Shown here piece by piece: positions 32,391 to 43,537 of a stretch of 64,000 nucleotides of DNA. Location of the stretch: positions 992,001 through 1,056,000 of the forward strand of contig NC_060252.1 in the NCBI RefSeq assembly GCF_921293095.1, given 5' to 3'. Source of the stretch: Ischnura elegans. Taxonomy: Eukaryota; Arthropoda; Insecta; Odonata; Coenagrionidae. The first letter of the stretch is position 1; every line of letters starts with the position of its first letter. Position numbers and translations under genes: made by a program. The notes below the pieces were generated by a model. It was not told the origin of the DNA. It saw nothing but the letters and a program-made list of their open reading frames with translations, and did not search any database.

Positions 32391-33019
32391 GAAGGGGAAA
32401 AAATAAGGAAATCTTCATTAAATGATCGGGGAGGAATCAGAAATCGCGGGTTGCCGAGGAATGCTGAGTGAGGCCTCTAAGTGAATGAAATGTAGAGTGT
32501 AGCTGGGGCGGGGTAAGAGGGGAGGGAAGCGGTCGAGAGGGGGGATGCATGAGGTAACGGGAGGGGAGGCCTCACATGAATACTAACCCCACTCCCCCTC
32601 TTTCGGTGACGTGAAAGCGCGCAGACAAGCAAGGCAGACAGCTGGGGACCAAAGAAAAGCGACGAAGGCAGAATTAGCGCATACGAAATTCTAGTGAGGA
32701 GGCTATCACGCAAACCGCTATACGTCAGAGGCTCCTCAAACGATGACGAAAACAGATGACTAAAAGGATGGACCAAAATGTATGACTTGATGAGCTTAAG
32801 GGGACGCCCCCTCGACCGACGGCATCTTTAATTTTTTGGTGACGTAATCCTCATTGAACACTCGCATCTTGAACTTTTCAAGGTATAGTAAGATAACGTT
32901 AGGAAAAAGTATCCATTTTGCTGACGGGCCCCGTCTGATAAGCTTGCGAGACTCATTTGATTGAACTCCATGCTATCAGGGAATAGATGGTAAGGTTTCT
33001 TACTCCCATTCCATTAGTG
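32391..33019. other. No gene recognised
   Basis: Contains a G/A-rich patch at 32390-32620. The 99-codon minus frame at 32477-32776 is compositionally biased and has no domain. Confidence 0.5.
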
Positions 33020-33027
33020 TTTATTAC

Positions 33028-35965
33028 TAGAGCGCGGAAAAAAAGTCTTTCGACTTTTTGTAAAAGTGGGACTTTTGTGGTTTTAAATACAAATCTTCAC
33101 CAATCTCATAAAATAAAACCGTTTTTAATGACTTAATTAGAGACTTTTTGGGACGTTTTTGCTGTGGCGGGACTTTTTCGATTATAAGCGACTTTTCTGG
33201 GACTTTTAATGGAAAATACCTGCCTAAGTTAATATTTGGCTGTTGTGATCACACTTGTTCAACTTTGTGTCGGACAAATCTTGTTTTTTTTTATGCGGTG
33301 AATACACGGAGTAGATATTTACCCTAAAATGTAAGCTACTAACAATTGCTAATGCGGAATTTTATTAATATCTTCGGAAACTGCAATGAATTCTTTCGAT
33401 TACTCCACCGTTCATGAAGAAAAAGTGCAGTGCTTCGACTCGAAGGTGGTTTGGATATATGAGGGCTCACCACGTACTTATCCAATTGCATGTTAAATTC
33501 ACATAGTTTCTTTCCCTGGGCCACCTCACCCTTTCTTTTCTAAGGGTGTCCAAAGACTTCACAAAGGGACATTATGAACCAACTTATTTGAACCCGAGTG
33601 GTCTGCTGACAAGGGGACCCCGCTACCCCTTATGCTAGCACTCTGCTTTTTTGCAGGAGATTAGTGGAAAAAAGATACAAATATATGAAAGGTTATCTAG
33701 AATTTCCGACGAAGTGACTGTCTCACATTGAGTGTAGATGGTTACGAAATGAGCCTACATTGTAGAGAGGCAAACAATTCGCTCTTGGCACTCGGTCGAA
33801 GAGGAAAAATGAAGGCTCAACAAGGACTGGTGAATGCATACACATTGCATGAACACAATTCTATATATTCGAGTAAGCCGCGTAAGTTTCAGTCATTTGC
33901 TGTGGTCCCCAAGCGTCGCAAGACCATCGTCCGCTCGTTTGTGCAGCTCAGCCCAAGAAAATTTACAAGGTGAAAGGACAGGCGTCTTCAGAAGCCAAGC
34001 TGACTGCGTATGCTTCACTATGCAAGTACCTGCAAGTACTGAGCAACAGTATTTACAATGCTTGTGAAAAAACCGTGAGTATCAATACAACTTTTGTATC
34101 TGACGACTTTAATAATTATAATTATTATCTTAAGAATTTTTTGGCATTCCCGAATAAGTCAAAATTGTGAGATAAACCTTTAACTGTACATTTTGTGTGT
34201 TTTTAATTAGGTATAATTCTTTATAAAAATACAAAGACCTTTTTTGAGCTATGCTGAATAATTAACTTTAAAAGTAATTCTTATGATAATTTATCTTTCT
34301 CATTATTTTTCAAGATATCATCGGACAAAAAGTCACATGAGAAACAGCATATTGACAGCTTATTGCATCTATCTCAAGTGAAATTAAAGGAGATTGTGAG
34401 CTTACAGAGTTCACGACAGAGCCAGCTATCATTTGCAGCCACCGGCGATGAGTTTGCTTTGGACTTGTGCGAGATATTTGTGGCTTTGAACATTCCTACT
34501 CACAAATCAAAACACCCTCTATTCACATCGTTTATGGGTAAATATTTAAGAAGGACAGTGCAGGCTCTTCACAGAGTATGCGAAGAAATTCGCAGAAGAT
34601 TTCCCACTGCAAATAAGCGGGTATCTACCATTAAGAAGGTAGGTACTTGCCGTTAATAAAACTAAAAATAAATTTTCCAATATATTACTGCAGAACTAAT
34701 ATTTGATATTTTCCTAGGTATTTTTGAAAGCACCATCGCGCATGGAAATATACAAAACATTTTTCTGTGATCTGCCATTGCCTCCGGATCCAGTCCTCAC
34801 AAAATTTGGAACATGGCCGGAAGCTTGCGTGTTCAATGCACAACATTTCGAGAAAATTAAGAATGTAAGTAATTATTTGCAGATATGATTTTAACTGATG
34901 AATCAATTTCATTATATGAAATAGAATTCCTGCAATTTTGCAAAGTTAAAAATAACTATAACTGCACGTTCTAAATTAAAGAGGAAAACTGTATTTTAAT
35001 TTTTTACTTCAGGTTATACAGAATATTGACCCTGAAGACGATGCAGAATATATAGAAAATGCTCGAGAACTCTTAGAAGATAGCACACTCCCACTGGAAA
35101 TTATATGCATTTCAGCATCCTTCGGGTTTTTGGTAGAAAAAATCAAAAAATCTTGAATCTTCCATCCTGAGCCTCAGTGATTCGGTGTGACAATAATGGA
35201 TGTGAAGAAGAAACTTGAATGTGTAAAGTGCAAACAAGCCGTAAGTGTTAATGGCAAATTGTGCAAAGTTTTGGATAAAAACGAAGGCTTCAAGTTAATG
35301 ACTGGTACAGCTCAGATTCTCAACAGAGAGGTCAAGGGGCAGACATCTAATGTTTTACAAAAACTCACCTTAAGTGAAGTGGCTACGCTGCGATATGCTC
35401 CTATTACAACATGTGAAGTTGAGCGATCGTTTTCGACGTATAAACTTGTTTGACCGAACGTCACACAACATTTACCATGGAAAACATAGAAAATACCTTA
35501 TCTGTCACTACTTAAATAATGTTTTGGCAATACAACTCAAAGTGAATGAAAATACGTTTTTTTCCTTTATTTTATATCATGCAATTAATAAATAAATTCT
35601 GTTATACATAGCCTGTAATTTGACTTTAATTTCCCTATTTTAAAATAAAGATAGATATTGATCAGCTAAAATAATTACAAGGGTCAACTATATTCTTAAA
35701 CAGTTGCTGATCATCAAAGAAAGCGTAATTCAGAATTTAAAAAAATATTTTGTAAATTATGGTGATCTCCTGTCTTAAGAGTCCATAAAATAACACGCAA
35801 ACCCACGAATCCGCCTCTCTACCCTCTTTTCTCCATCAATTAAGTTAAATTCAGTCACTTTCTCTTGGAAAAAACTCAAACTTTTAAAGAGACTTTTTTC
35901 TAAAATATTGACGACTTTTTAGGCGACTTTTTTCGAAAAATTGGAGACTTTTTTTCCGCACTCTA
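33028..35965 (+). mobile_element. hAT transposon, complete ends, decayed (2938 bp)
   Basis: Terminal inverted repeats TAGAGCGCGGAAAAAAAGTC (left) and TAGAGTGCGGAAAAAAAGTC (right, read on minus). They are bounded by a perfect 8-bp target duplication, TTTATTAC, at 33020-33027 and 35966-35973. Subterminal regions (33050-33210 and 35870-35955) are dense in GACTTTT words, likely transposase-binding repeats. It encodes the broken transposase described separately. Length and structure fit an autonomous hAT element that has lost coding capacity. Confidence 0.92.
33950..35453 (+). pseudogene. hAT transposase (CGGBP1-like), intron-containing, broken
   Basis: Coding blocks joined by consensus introns: block 1 ends 34074 (LSNSIYNACEKT); block 2 34315-34638 (LCEIFVALNIPTHKSKHPLF, FMGKYLRR); block 3 34718-34864 (DLPLPPDPVLTKFGTWPEA); block 4 from 35013 (VIQNIDPEDDAEYIENAREL), with a TGA at 35154-35156. 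The C-terminal block at 35187-35453 ends in YAPITTCEVERSFSTYK, the hAT dimerisation-domain signature. Introns are about 240, 79 and 148 bp with GT-AG ends. Block 2 resembles the region of vertebrate CGGBP1 around AN-IP-K-HP, itself hAT-derived. The N-terminal zinc-finger part is not recognisable (frames shift before 33950), and stops follow 35453. Not functional as read. Confidence 0.85.
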
Positions 35966-35973
35966 TTTATTAC

Positions 35974-36985
35974 GTAACACCATCACGTGGAACTCCCTTC
36001 GTCTAGCTCTTACCCTTCGACCCATCTGGCATGGGTAGACCTACCGGAAATAATTCAGAATTATAATTTAGAAATATTTAGAATCATTTAGAAATAAAAA
36101 CTAAACTGGCATATTATTTTATGGACCCTTTTACTCAAGAAGGAAGATGACTCAACACACTTTCTGATGAGACTAAGGTACCTATTAAGTAAATTATTAT
36201 AATGTATATATCAATTTGGTCTTACAATACCTTCAAATGATCTTCAAAACTGAATATCATCGATAGGTAAGAGTCAGGAGCAGCCTTGAACCATTTATTC
36301 CGTATGCCTTGTGCATAAGGCACGGGAATGAATATCTTCTCCTGGCTTTTGTTTCGACGTCGAGATGAAATTTGGAACAAAAATCATTTATTGTTCTATT
36401 TTGAAATCATGTTTTCCGTACTAGCCGACATTTTTAGGAAGCAAACTCCACAGATTCCCGGAAACTCTCGCCGCGCTAGAGGCGACGGAATACAGCGATA
36501 CTCCACTGGTGACTACTGTCTTGTGACGTCACATCTCAATCAAGATGGAAGCACTTTGTTTCAGCGCAACATGAAATTTTCCGACTTTCAAAACGTTTTA
36601 AAGTGCATACCCCAGATGCAGGAAATAAAAGTGCCTATACTAATGTTTCTTTTTTAGGCTAAACTTTCAAATTCAGCAATAAAAAAAATTAGTGCACTTC
36701 CCTATTGACAGTAAGGCCTATTCCCATTCTTTCTATTCATAAAAAAAACTTTTCTCCTCCGCTCACCCAGCATCTCTCAATCGTGGTACCCTTCCCACCC
36801 CGTATTGGACCCAACCAAACCCTGTCTCCTCATCTCCAAGGTAGGTTTACAGACAAACGCACCATTCCCACAATTCCTGATACTCCTCACAGAATTTGAA
36901 CGGTAGCTTTTCACGCGATCACATCCTTCCACTCTGCGAATTCCAAGCCTCCTTCCACCCCATCCAAATATTTCATTCTCTTTAT
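35974..36985. other. No gene recognised
   Basis: AT-rich, then pyrimidine-rich from about 36720. The 109-codon frame at 36328-36657 has no recognisable domain. Confidence 0.5.
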
Positions 36986-36992
36986 CTCCTAC

Positions 36993-37245
36993 ATGGCCAG
37001 AGACCTTCCTTCTGAAGTTAGAACTAATGCTTTCCCGGCGAATATGGTCAAAGAAGGGCTTCCATTATCTCTTTCACCATGCCGCCACGACGCGACGCTT
37101 CGGAACCCGAGTCGCGTTCCATCAGACGAGGTAAGCCCTGATGTTGGATCGCGACTCGGGTTCCGAAACGTCGCCGACGAAACCGACGCGTCGGTCGAAT
37201 GGAGACTGATAACCCGGCTAGAGGCCCGAATAGCCTTTTTTTTAC
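36993..37245 (-). repeat. Fold-back element, diverged (family 1)
   Basis: Core inverted repeat: GCGACGCTTCGGAACCCGAG, then TCGCGTTCCATCAG (about 37088-37122), faces CTGATGTTGGATCGCGACTC, then GGGTTCCGAAACGTCGC (about 37138-37175). The outer right arm keeps the family-1 order (AATGGAGACTGATAACCCGG, then GGCCCGAATAGCC). The left side extends unpaired and carries CTTTCCCGGCG, matching the extension in the 7807 copy. CTCCTAC at 36986-36992 and 37246-37252 is a 7-bp target duplication. An open frame happens to start at the left boundary (36993-37355); I do not consider it a gene. Confidence 0.72.
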
Positions 37246-37252
37246 CTCCTAC

Positions 37253-39921
37253 TGTTAGTTATTCCGGCATACCCTCCATCCAACCTCCACGCCCTCGACA
37301 GTTTGGTATTGTATTTGGAGGAGACGACCGACAGCTTAGGTCATTTGGGCCATGAGGGATGGGTAGGTAAGGAAGGGTGGAGAGAAACCCGGCGTCGGCA
37401 TCAGCCTACTCTTAAAGAAAGGCACCAAGGGGACCAAAGGCTTTACGACCCATCCGACGGACGGAGTGTTGCGCTTTACCCTCTTCATCTTTTTTCCAAA
37501 TGTTTCCTTTCCTTTCCCATTACTTCCAGTACCTTTGTAATTGCCACCTTCCCGCTCACGTTTTGTCTCCAAAACTCAACCTATCACCTCCATCTTCCCC
37601 AATCGAAAGCGAAACATTTCCAATTAAACGGTAGGACTCGTAAAAATGTTCATTTCGCGAAAATAAAAGTACATGTAAACGTAGCAGGAGTGATTCTCCG
37701 GAAATCCTTTACCGTGGGAGCGTTTGGAATAATTTCAAAATAGCTTTTTCACAACGGTCTGCATTAAGATATTGCAATTATTTATATTCATCAGCCCGCG
37801 AACAGCACTAATTGGCCTTCATGTCGGAGGGCTAGAATGAATAACGGCGGACGGCCGAAAATTTCCACGTCCTGGTAATAGGGAACCTACCACGGTGGGA
37901 CACGAGCCAGAACTTATCGTCATTTTGACAGACGAGGACAGTACCCCGCCGCCTATGTAGAAAAAACAACGTTTCAATTATTTTAAAGGCTCCAGCGTCA
38001 GAATTTTCACGCCAGTGGTTGGTTTTATACTGCAACTTTTCGTTTATTTTTTTTAATCTCTTATTCGGTAATCTTGTAATTTATGTTTTGTAGCTATACT
38101 TTAAACTTCTCTTTTATACCCTTTGTTATCATGTAACATTTTCACTATAAATTGATATAAATGCTGTATGTGATCAACTTAGATAAATAAATACCTTTCT
38201 AAAGGACAAATGAAATAATAGTGACATAAAATGGCGGAGAAGAGTCTCTTCACGCTTGAATAATTTCTTCATAGAATGAACAACGCAAAAACATCCAGGT
38301 GGAGAGGACGCCGCTGTCATATCAATAAAATATAATTCTCCCACATCAAGCTTAAATCCATTAGCGCTTATCGATCGAATGACAGAGCGCTTGCTCGGTT
38401 TAGCTCGCCCAACTAGGGCTTCCTTTTTCATTCCGTAAATAGCCGCAAGGTGAAAAGGTGGCACTTAATTAAATTTACTTAGAGGCTTATGGCCAGATAG
38501 AATTCATACTTGTTATTGGTGGTCTTGTTATTCTACTAGGTATTGTTGGAATGTTTCCATTTTTATTCCAGTTGGCCTGGAATCGCAAAATCTCTATCTT
38601 ACTAGTAATGAACATTAAGAGACTAAATTAAACGAAACCTCGGGAGTTGTAAAGTAGGGTATCGACAGGGATAGAGAAGAAAATGTCGTTAGTACGTACA
38701 GACATGTAAAGCTCTGGCGAACGTTACATATGGTTGATATCCAGTGTGTTCAAGGCAAGTTCCATACAGCACAAATATAATCAATACTTACTAATCGTAT
38801 AAGGCCAGAAAAACTATATCCTTTACAGAAATGCCAACACTGGAGCTCGACTATTGAAACGCCAGCGATGAAAACTGCACCAATACAAATTTTATAGCCA
38901 AAAGGCCCTCAGTAAATTCCCAGATAAACTATTTCATACATACGCAGTTATTTCCATATTAACCGAGGGAACAGATTTGTTATTGAGTTGCAATAAACAA
39001 AGCTGTCATCTCACCACAACAGTACCTATCGACTCCCTTGAAATGAGGAGGGGCAAATAATTCATGCATCATTCTAGCCTGAGTAGACTCGTAACGAATA
39101 AAATGTAAGTCGTGCGTCACAAGTAATGTTTTGACAACTTATTGCAAAGAAATCACATGCATATTTAAAAACAAGCAGGGAAACAAATATCTTATTGAAT
39201 TCAAGGAATTAAAACGATTCAAACGAAAAAATTACACCTTAAATACGAATTGATCTTTTCTCATCGCCATTCCGCGAATAATACATTCAGATACAAGAAG
39301 CAGGATGCGGTAAGCAACGCCAGCGGCGAGGGCGAAAGGATATCCCCGCGGACCCGCACCGGTGACGTCCGCTGGGATTACAAACGGATGCTTAAAATAT
39401 ACATAGTTCTTTCTAAAGCTTCCACATTCTTCTATCGACAGCCTACTTGGAAACCGCACTTACCGATCAAATAAAAGCAAAGTCTACATTGACCTGCTAC
39501 TAAATAACTCTATACTCACCTGCCACACTTTCCTTCATACACATACTACTTAACTTCCGTATCCAACAATCAAATAAATGAGTAATCTATAACGGCATGT
39601 TTCATTATGAAAAAGCCAAATAAATACCCGCCATTTTGATAAGCCTTGCCATTTGGCGTATGATGATTGCCATTAACACGGAAAATGGACAAACTATGAT
39701 GGAAAAACTAAACGAAACGATCGAAATTAATTTAATTCGTTCAATCCAGAAAAAGGTAATAATAGGAATCGTATTCCATGCTTGCATCACTGATTTATTT
39801 GCCTTAAACCAGGGTTTATATTGTAATGGTACTTACTCAGCGCTTTAAATTTTCCTTGCGAACAAATCTTGAAAGCAATATTTTGTTTCAAATAACTTTT
39901 CTCAGTACTATACTTTTTGTC
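37253..39921. other. No gene recognised
   Basis: 2.7 kb of mixed composition, AT-rich after 38030. Open frames up to 146 codons (37303-37743) show no domain. No supported promoter or RNA gene. Confidence 0.5.
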
Positions 39922-40113
39922 GGCCACGGTGGCGGCGGGGTTAAGTACTTGCCTGCCAGATCGAATGTCGCGGGTTCGAGTTCCGCCTTGGTAGATTGCC
40001 CCTACCCATGGAATGAACCCAGTGTGTGTAAATCGTCGTTTCATTTTATTTCCTCCGATGGAAAAGGCCTTAAATGAGCTGTTTTCGGGGCGATGAAAAT
40101 AAATAAATATACC
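39922..40113 (+). mobile_element. tRNA-derived SINE
   Basis: The tRNA-like head GGCCACGGTGGCGGCGGGGT, TAAGTACTTGCCTGCCAGAT contains a degenerate box A region. Box B (GCGGGTTCGAGTTCCGCC) is at about 39969-39986. The body runs TAGATTGCCCCTACCCATGG to GCTGTTTTCGGGGCGATG and ends in AAATAAATAAATA. Head and body align with the minus-strand copy near 1010-1140. The internal boxes would serve as a polymerase III promoter. No clear target duplication. Not a functional tRNA: the acceptor and anticodon arms do not form. Confidence 0.82.
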
Positions 40114-40521
40114 AATATCTCTTTTCCACTCTGAACATAAAATTTAAGAACATTCGACATTCCTCTGCTGATGACAAGAAAAATGAAACAAACCTATTTC
40201 GTCATTCAATTGCCAAATTGGTCAATAATGATGCCATTAATGTTGGTTTACAGAGCACCAATATCTTTATTCAAATATTTTTTTAACGTTTAAAGTTAAT
40301 CTTACTAACTCTTTGAGTTAACAAAACGAATACGGAAGTAACAAAACGCAAGGTACAATCACAATAGTTCACTAATTGTAAGTCAATTTTTTGGGCAGTT
40401 CAGCTATAAAATATCAAGGATAAAAACCACAACATAAGTGATCCAAGGACACTTTTCTTTGATCATGCATATTCGGCAACTGAGCATCCAGTGACTCGTA
40501 CAACAAATTAAAGGTTCAATA
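40114..40521. other. No gene recognised
   Basis: AT-rich spacer between a SINE and a MITE. Confidence 0.6.
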
Positions 40522-40802
40522 CAGTGGCGTAACTATGGGGGGCAATGAGGACATAGATCCCCCACCCCCCAAAAGCCTCAGAGAAATAAAAAAAATAATT
40601 GAATACATTTTCCAGTTATGACACGTAATAAATGCATCTGCTTAAAGGAAATCTTTAGCGCCAAAATTATGTAAAATTTCATTTACAGGCATGTCGTTTC
40701 TCAAAAATTTGCCGTTACCCCATCCTCACCCCACCTCCCGTCGCTAATACTGGCCATCCAATCCCCCCCCCCCCCCTTCAAGGATTCCTTGTTACGCCAC
40801 TG
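40522..40802. mobile_element. hAT-type MITE (281 bp)
   Basis: Ends CAGTGGCGTAACTATGGGGG and, complementary, CCTTGTTACGCCACTG, a terminal inverted repeat beginning with the CAGTGGCG typical of several hAT families. Flanks GTTCAATA and GTACAAAA match at 6 of 8, a worn 8-bp duplication. Interior non-coding, with C-runs near 40760-40777. Confidence 0.8.
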
Positions 40803-41364
40803 GTACAAAATTTGCATAAATTAAAAAATTTATCCATAATTAAGATGCTTACTTGGATAAATCATCATTCAACAAAGAAAACAGCTGATTATGGGTTAAA
40901 CACTCTGTAAAAACTGAAAAATTAATCGCCAAGTCCCTTATAAAACATCGTTATTTTAATACTGCTTAAATACAGAATTATGCACTAAATTAATATACAC
41001 TACAGTACGAGATTGCTACATAACACGATAATGGCAATTCCAAGAGTATATCTCCTCGGAAGGATGGGAAGACAGGAAAGGGTGTTCCGCAAAACCCTCC
41101 ACGCTACCTTCGCCGAGAGAACACCTTAAATAATAATCTCCCATTTGTCATCTCCGCAATTTTATTGACCGACTCTCGCCACCCAGCTAAATATGCAGAT
41201 GGCGATGTCTGTCTCCGCACGCATCTCAACTCTCTCTCTTTCTCTCCCTCTCCTCATTGCGCATGCGCAATAGGTCTGGTTCAAAAACCGGCGAGCCAAG
41301 TGGCGCAAGCAGAAGAGGGAGGAGAAGAGGGAGCGTGCGACCACGCCCCCCGGGGGCGACGTCG
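40803..41364. other. No gene recognised
   Basis: AT-rich to 41160, then GC-richer up to the edge of the unclassified element, with GGGGGCGACGTCGC at about 41350. Open frames on both strands at 41162-41425 lack domains. Confidence 0.5.
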
Positions 41365-41803
41365 CACGGTGGTCCGGATCGCGAAAAAGTTAGATAAAAA
41401 TCAGATTTTCGTTGGATGTCTTTAAAAATTGCTCCCTACAGGTTTTTTGGCAAGCTATTTTCATTTCTGCTGTTATTTTTACGAAAAAACTATTATTTTA
41501 TGCGATATCGTGGAACTTAAACTTATCAACTGGCTAATTGTAGATAGATAAACGGTTATCATGATAAATTTATGTAAAAAAATGATAATTAGTTTCATAG
41601 AATGAGTTAATGATCTTTCAAATTAGTCAATAAACAAAGAAACGGCTAATAGTAGGATTTTTGGGTGCATTGACTTACGTTAAAGAGGTGCGATTTCCAG
41701 GTTTCGTGAGATTCTTCTCTATTGACTAAAAAGTAATTATTAAATAAGTGTCAAAATCGTATTTAAGTGACTCTTTTATTCTCATAAAATCATGGTTAAT
41801 TCC

Positions 41804-42292
41804 TCATAAATTTACAATAATGTATTTTAGTTGTTGAGCATCAGATTCTTCTGAATCCCACCCATCCTCCTCTTCGCATTCACTCGAAGAATTTTGCGAC
41901 TCTTGCAAGACCAAGAGATCACGTACCTCCTGCGGAAGATCTTTAAGACCCCGGCATTTGTTTAGTTCAGTTCCTAATGTGCTAATAAAAGGATCCGATG
42001 TTAGGATCAGTCTCCGGAAAATATCCTCATTAGTGTGAAGTCGAGATATTTTTCTCATGTTATGCTCTTGATATATTCTAATGTCTTTACTACGAGATTC
42101 CTGGGCTTTCTCCGACAGATCTTCAATAGGAAGAAGAGCCGACTTAATGGCATCTGCACCATGTATTAACACTCTGTGCACTGTGGGTGGCATGTAAAAC
42201 CAACCATAATGTCTCACAATATTCTCCGCTGTATCCATACAGAACTTATTAAATTTTACTGGATAAATCAAAACTCCGCAAGACAAAGACAT
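41804..42292 (-). CDS. Conserved element-borne protein, function unknown (162 aa)
   Basis: The frame is open for 162 codons. Order of features: a hydrophobic N-terminal stretch (SLSCGVLIYPVKFNKFC), HYGWFYMPPTVHRVLIHGA at about residues 28-46, SALLPIEDLSEKAQESRSKD (about 51-70), IRIYQEHNMRKISRLHTNED, a DPFISTL segment, LPQEVRDLLVLQ, then an acidic C-terminus (SECEEEDGWDSEESD). The broken counterpart at 22219-22678 has the same protein, so purifying selection or recent origin is plausible. The motif MPP-x-VH-x-VLIHGA recalls proteins annotated only as uncharacterised in invertebrate genomes; that is memory, not a search. The chosen start may not be true: the frame probably begins at an exon boundary and this is the C-terminal part of a longer protein. 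Confidence covers the family relationship, not the function. Confidence 0.6.
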   Translation of the reverse strand: MSLSCGVLIYPVKFNKFCMDTAENIVRHYGWFYMPPTVHRVLIHGADAIKSALLPIEDLSEKAQESRSKDIRIYQEHNMRKISRLHTNEDIFRRLILTSDPFISTLGTELNKCRGLKDLPQEVRDLLVLQESQNSSSECEEEDGWDSEESDAQQLKYIIVNL

Positions 42293-42717
42293 TAAAACTG
42301 TTGAGAATTGAAAGATTAACTCTTCCTCTACTCCTGAAAATTAATTAACTATGTCATTTCATCTGAAAAGTGCTGCATAAAGCAGTAATAAAAAGATGTT
42401 TTATTGCAACAATGAAAAGAAAGCAATCAAAAACATTGATCCTCACCAGTTATTTCAGCCGATAGGCGAGAATTTTTTAAGAAAGGCTGTGTTTCCATCA
42501 CTGAATATACCATATTTTGGCTTCGGGACATCAACTAAAAGGCCCATTCTCTTTTTTAATTCGTAGGTACCGATTAAAAAATAATAATACTAGAACAATA
42601 TCCCAGGGGACCCCATATCACCATTAGAATACAAGGAAAATACGAACCAGAGGTGCTTTGAAGGTTGCGAAATTCAACATCAAGGAAATCAACAATTTTG
42701 TCCAACCAAGTGCAATA

Positions 42718-43444
42718 AGGTGGTTTCCTATTATTTTTTTATTACCTAAATCGAAAGATTATTACTCCTGGAGTACGTATTTCACGCTTTAAGATTTTTA
42801 AATGACGATATCTATTTTTCGCGATTAAATGAAAAGTGACAAATTTCAAAAAGTAGGAAAGTCCGTGCGACGCATTTCTGGTTCCCCCTCCCGCCTTGTG
42901 AGATGACCCTGATCGAGGCTCTGAGCGCTGATAGGACGCAGGATGCTAGGGAGTCCAAATGCATGCTGCATGCTGGTGATTGATCACCCCCTGCCAAACA
43001 CCCTAGAGGTGGCTCGCAGGGTATTGAGTAAATGTAGATGATGCTAGAGGGTAGCTGAGTACTTTGCTGGCTGGTAGCGCTTGGCTTAAAAAAGTTTATT
43101 AATACCTTATCAAACGAAGAAAACTTTCCGACCTTAGCCAGTTTTAATAGGTGATTATTAAGACATGTTTCCCTGAGCTCTGTGCCTCATGCATGCATTG
43201 GTAACCTCAGACGATGTATACCTCCTATCCTCTCGTGTAGAATCTAGGTCCCTGTGACGTCACGTGGAGTGGAATCGCATGGGCGCCAATCTGGCCTTTT
43301 TCAAATGAGGATAAAATTTGACCCTTGCCATTCGTCTAAACCGGTATTTCAAAAACCAAATAATTTGTGTATTATGAATACACTAATAGTGGGTAACGAA
43401 TCGCAATCAATGCCTTTCGTTTTCTTTGATGCAGGAAACTACCC
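42718..43444 (+). mobile_element. TA-target MITE, copy 3, with inserted LINE tail
   Basis: Terminal repeats AGGTGGTTTCC and GGAAACTACCC, flanked by TA at 42716-42717 and 43445-43446. It aligns throughout with copies 1 and 2 except for a 90-bp insertion at 42950-43039. The host sequence on both sides is the unclassified element: copy 1 reads AGAGGAATGGCAACTTG without interruption where this copy is split. That gives an empty-site comparison. Confidence 0.85.
42950..43039 (+). mobile_element. CR1/L2-like LINE 3' tail inserted in MITE
   Basis: 90 bp absent from the other two MITE copies, ending CACCCTAGAGGTGGCTCGCA, GGGTATTGAGTAAATGTAGATG. This resembles the 3' UTR end of the LINE at 59.5 kb (GCGGCTTGCGGGGTATC, then AGATGTAGATAA). 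An 8-bp duplication GATGCTAG lies at 42942-42949 and 43040-43047. It is an extreme 5'-truncated insertion. A related GCATGCTGGTGATTGATCAC block occurs at 63541-63590. Confidence 0.8.
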
Positions 43445-43537
43445 TATTCCTCTTCAAAAAAGAAGAGTTTGATCGCGAACTAGCTCGCCATCTTCTCTCG
43501 TAGGAATAAAAAAATTTCATGTTTAAAAAATTATTAA

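Noticed and set aside
36993..37355. 120-codon open frame starting exactly at a fold-back boundary
   Set aside because: The ATG belongs to the inserted repeat and the frame runs into unrelated flank; no domain.
39922..39995. Possible functional tRNA gene
   Set aside because: Box B is good but acceptor and anticodon stems do not form, and the sequence continues into a SINE body with an A-rich tail.
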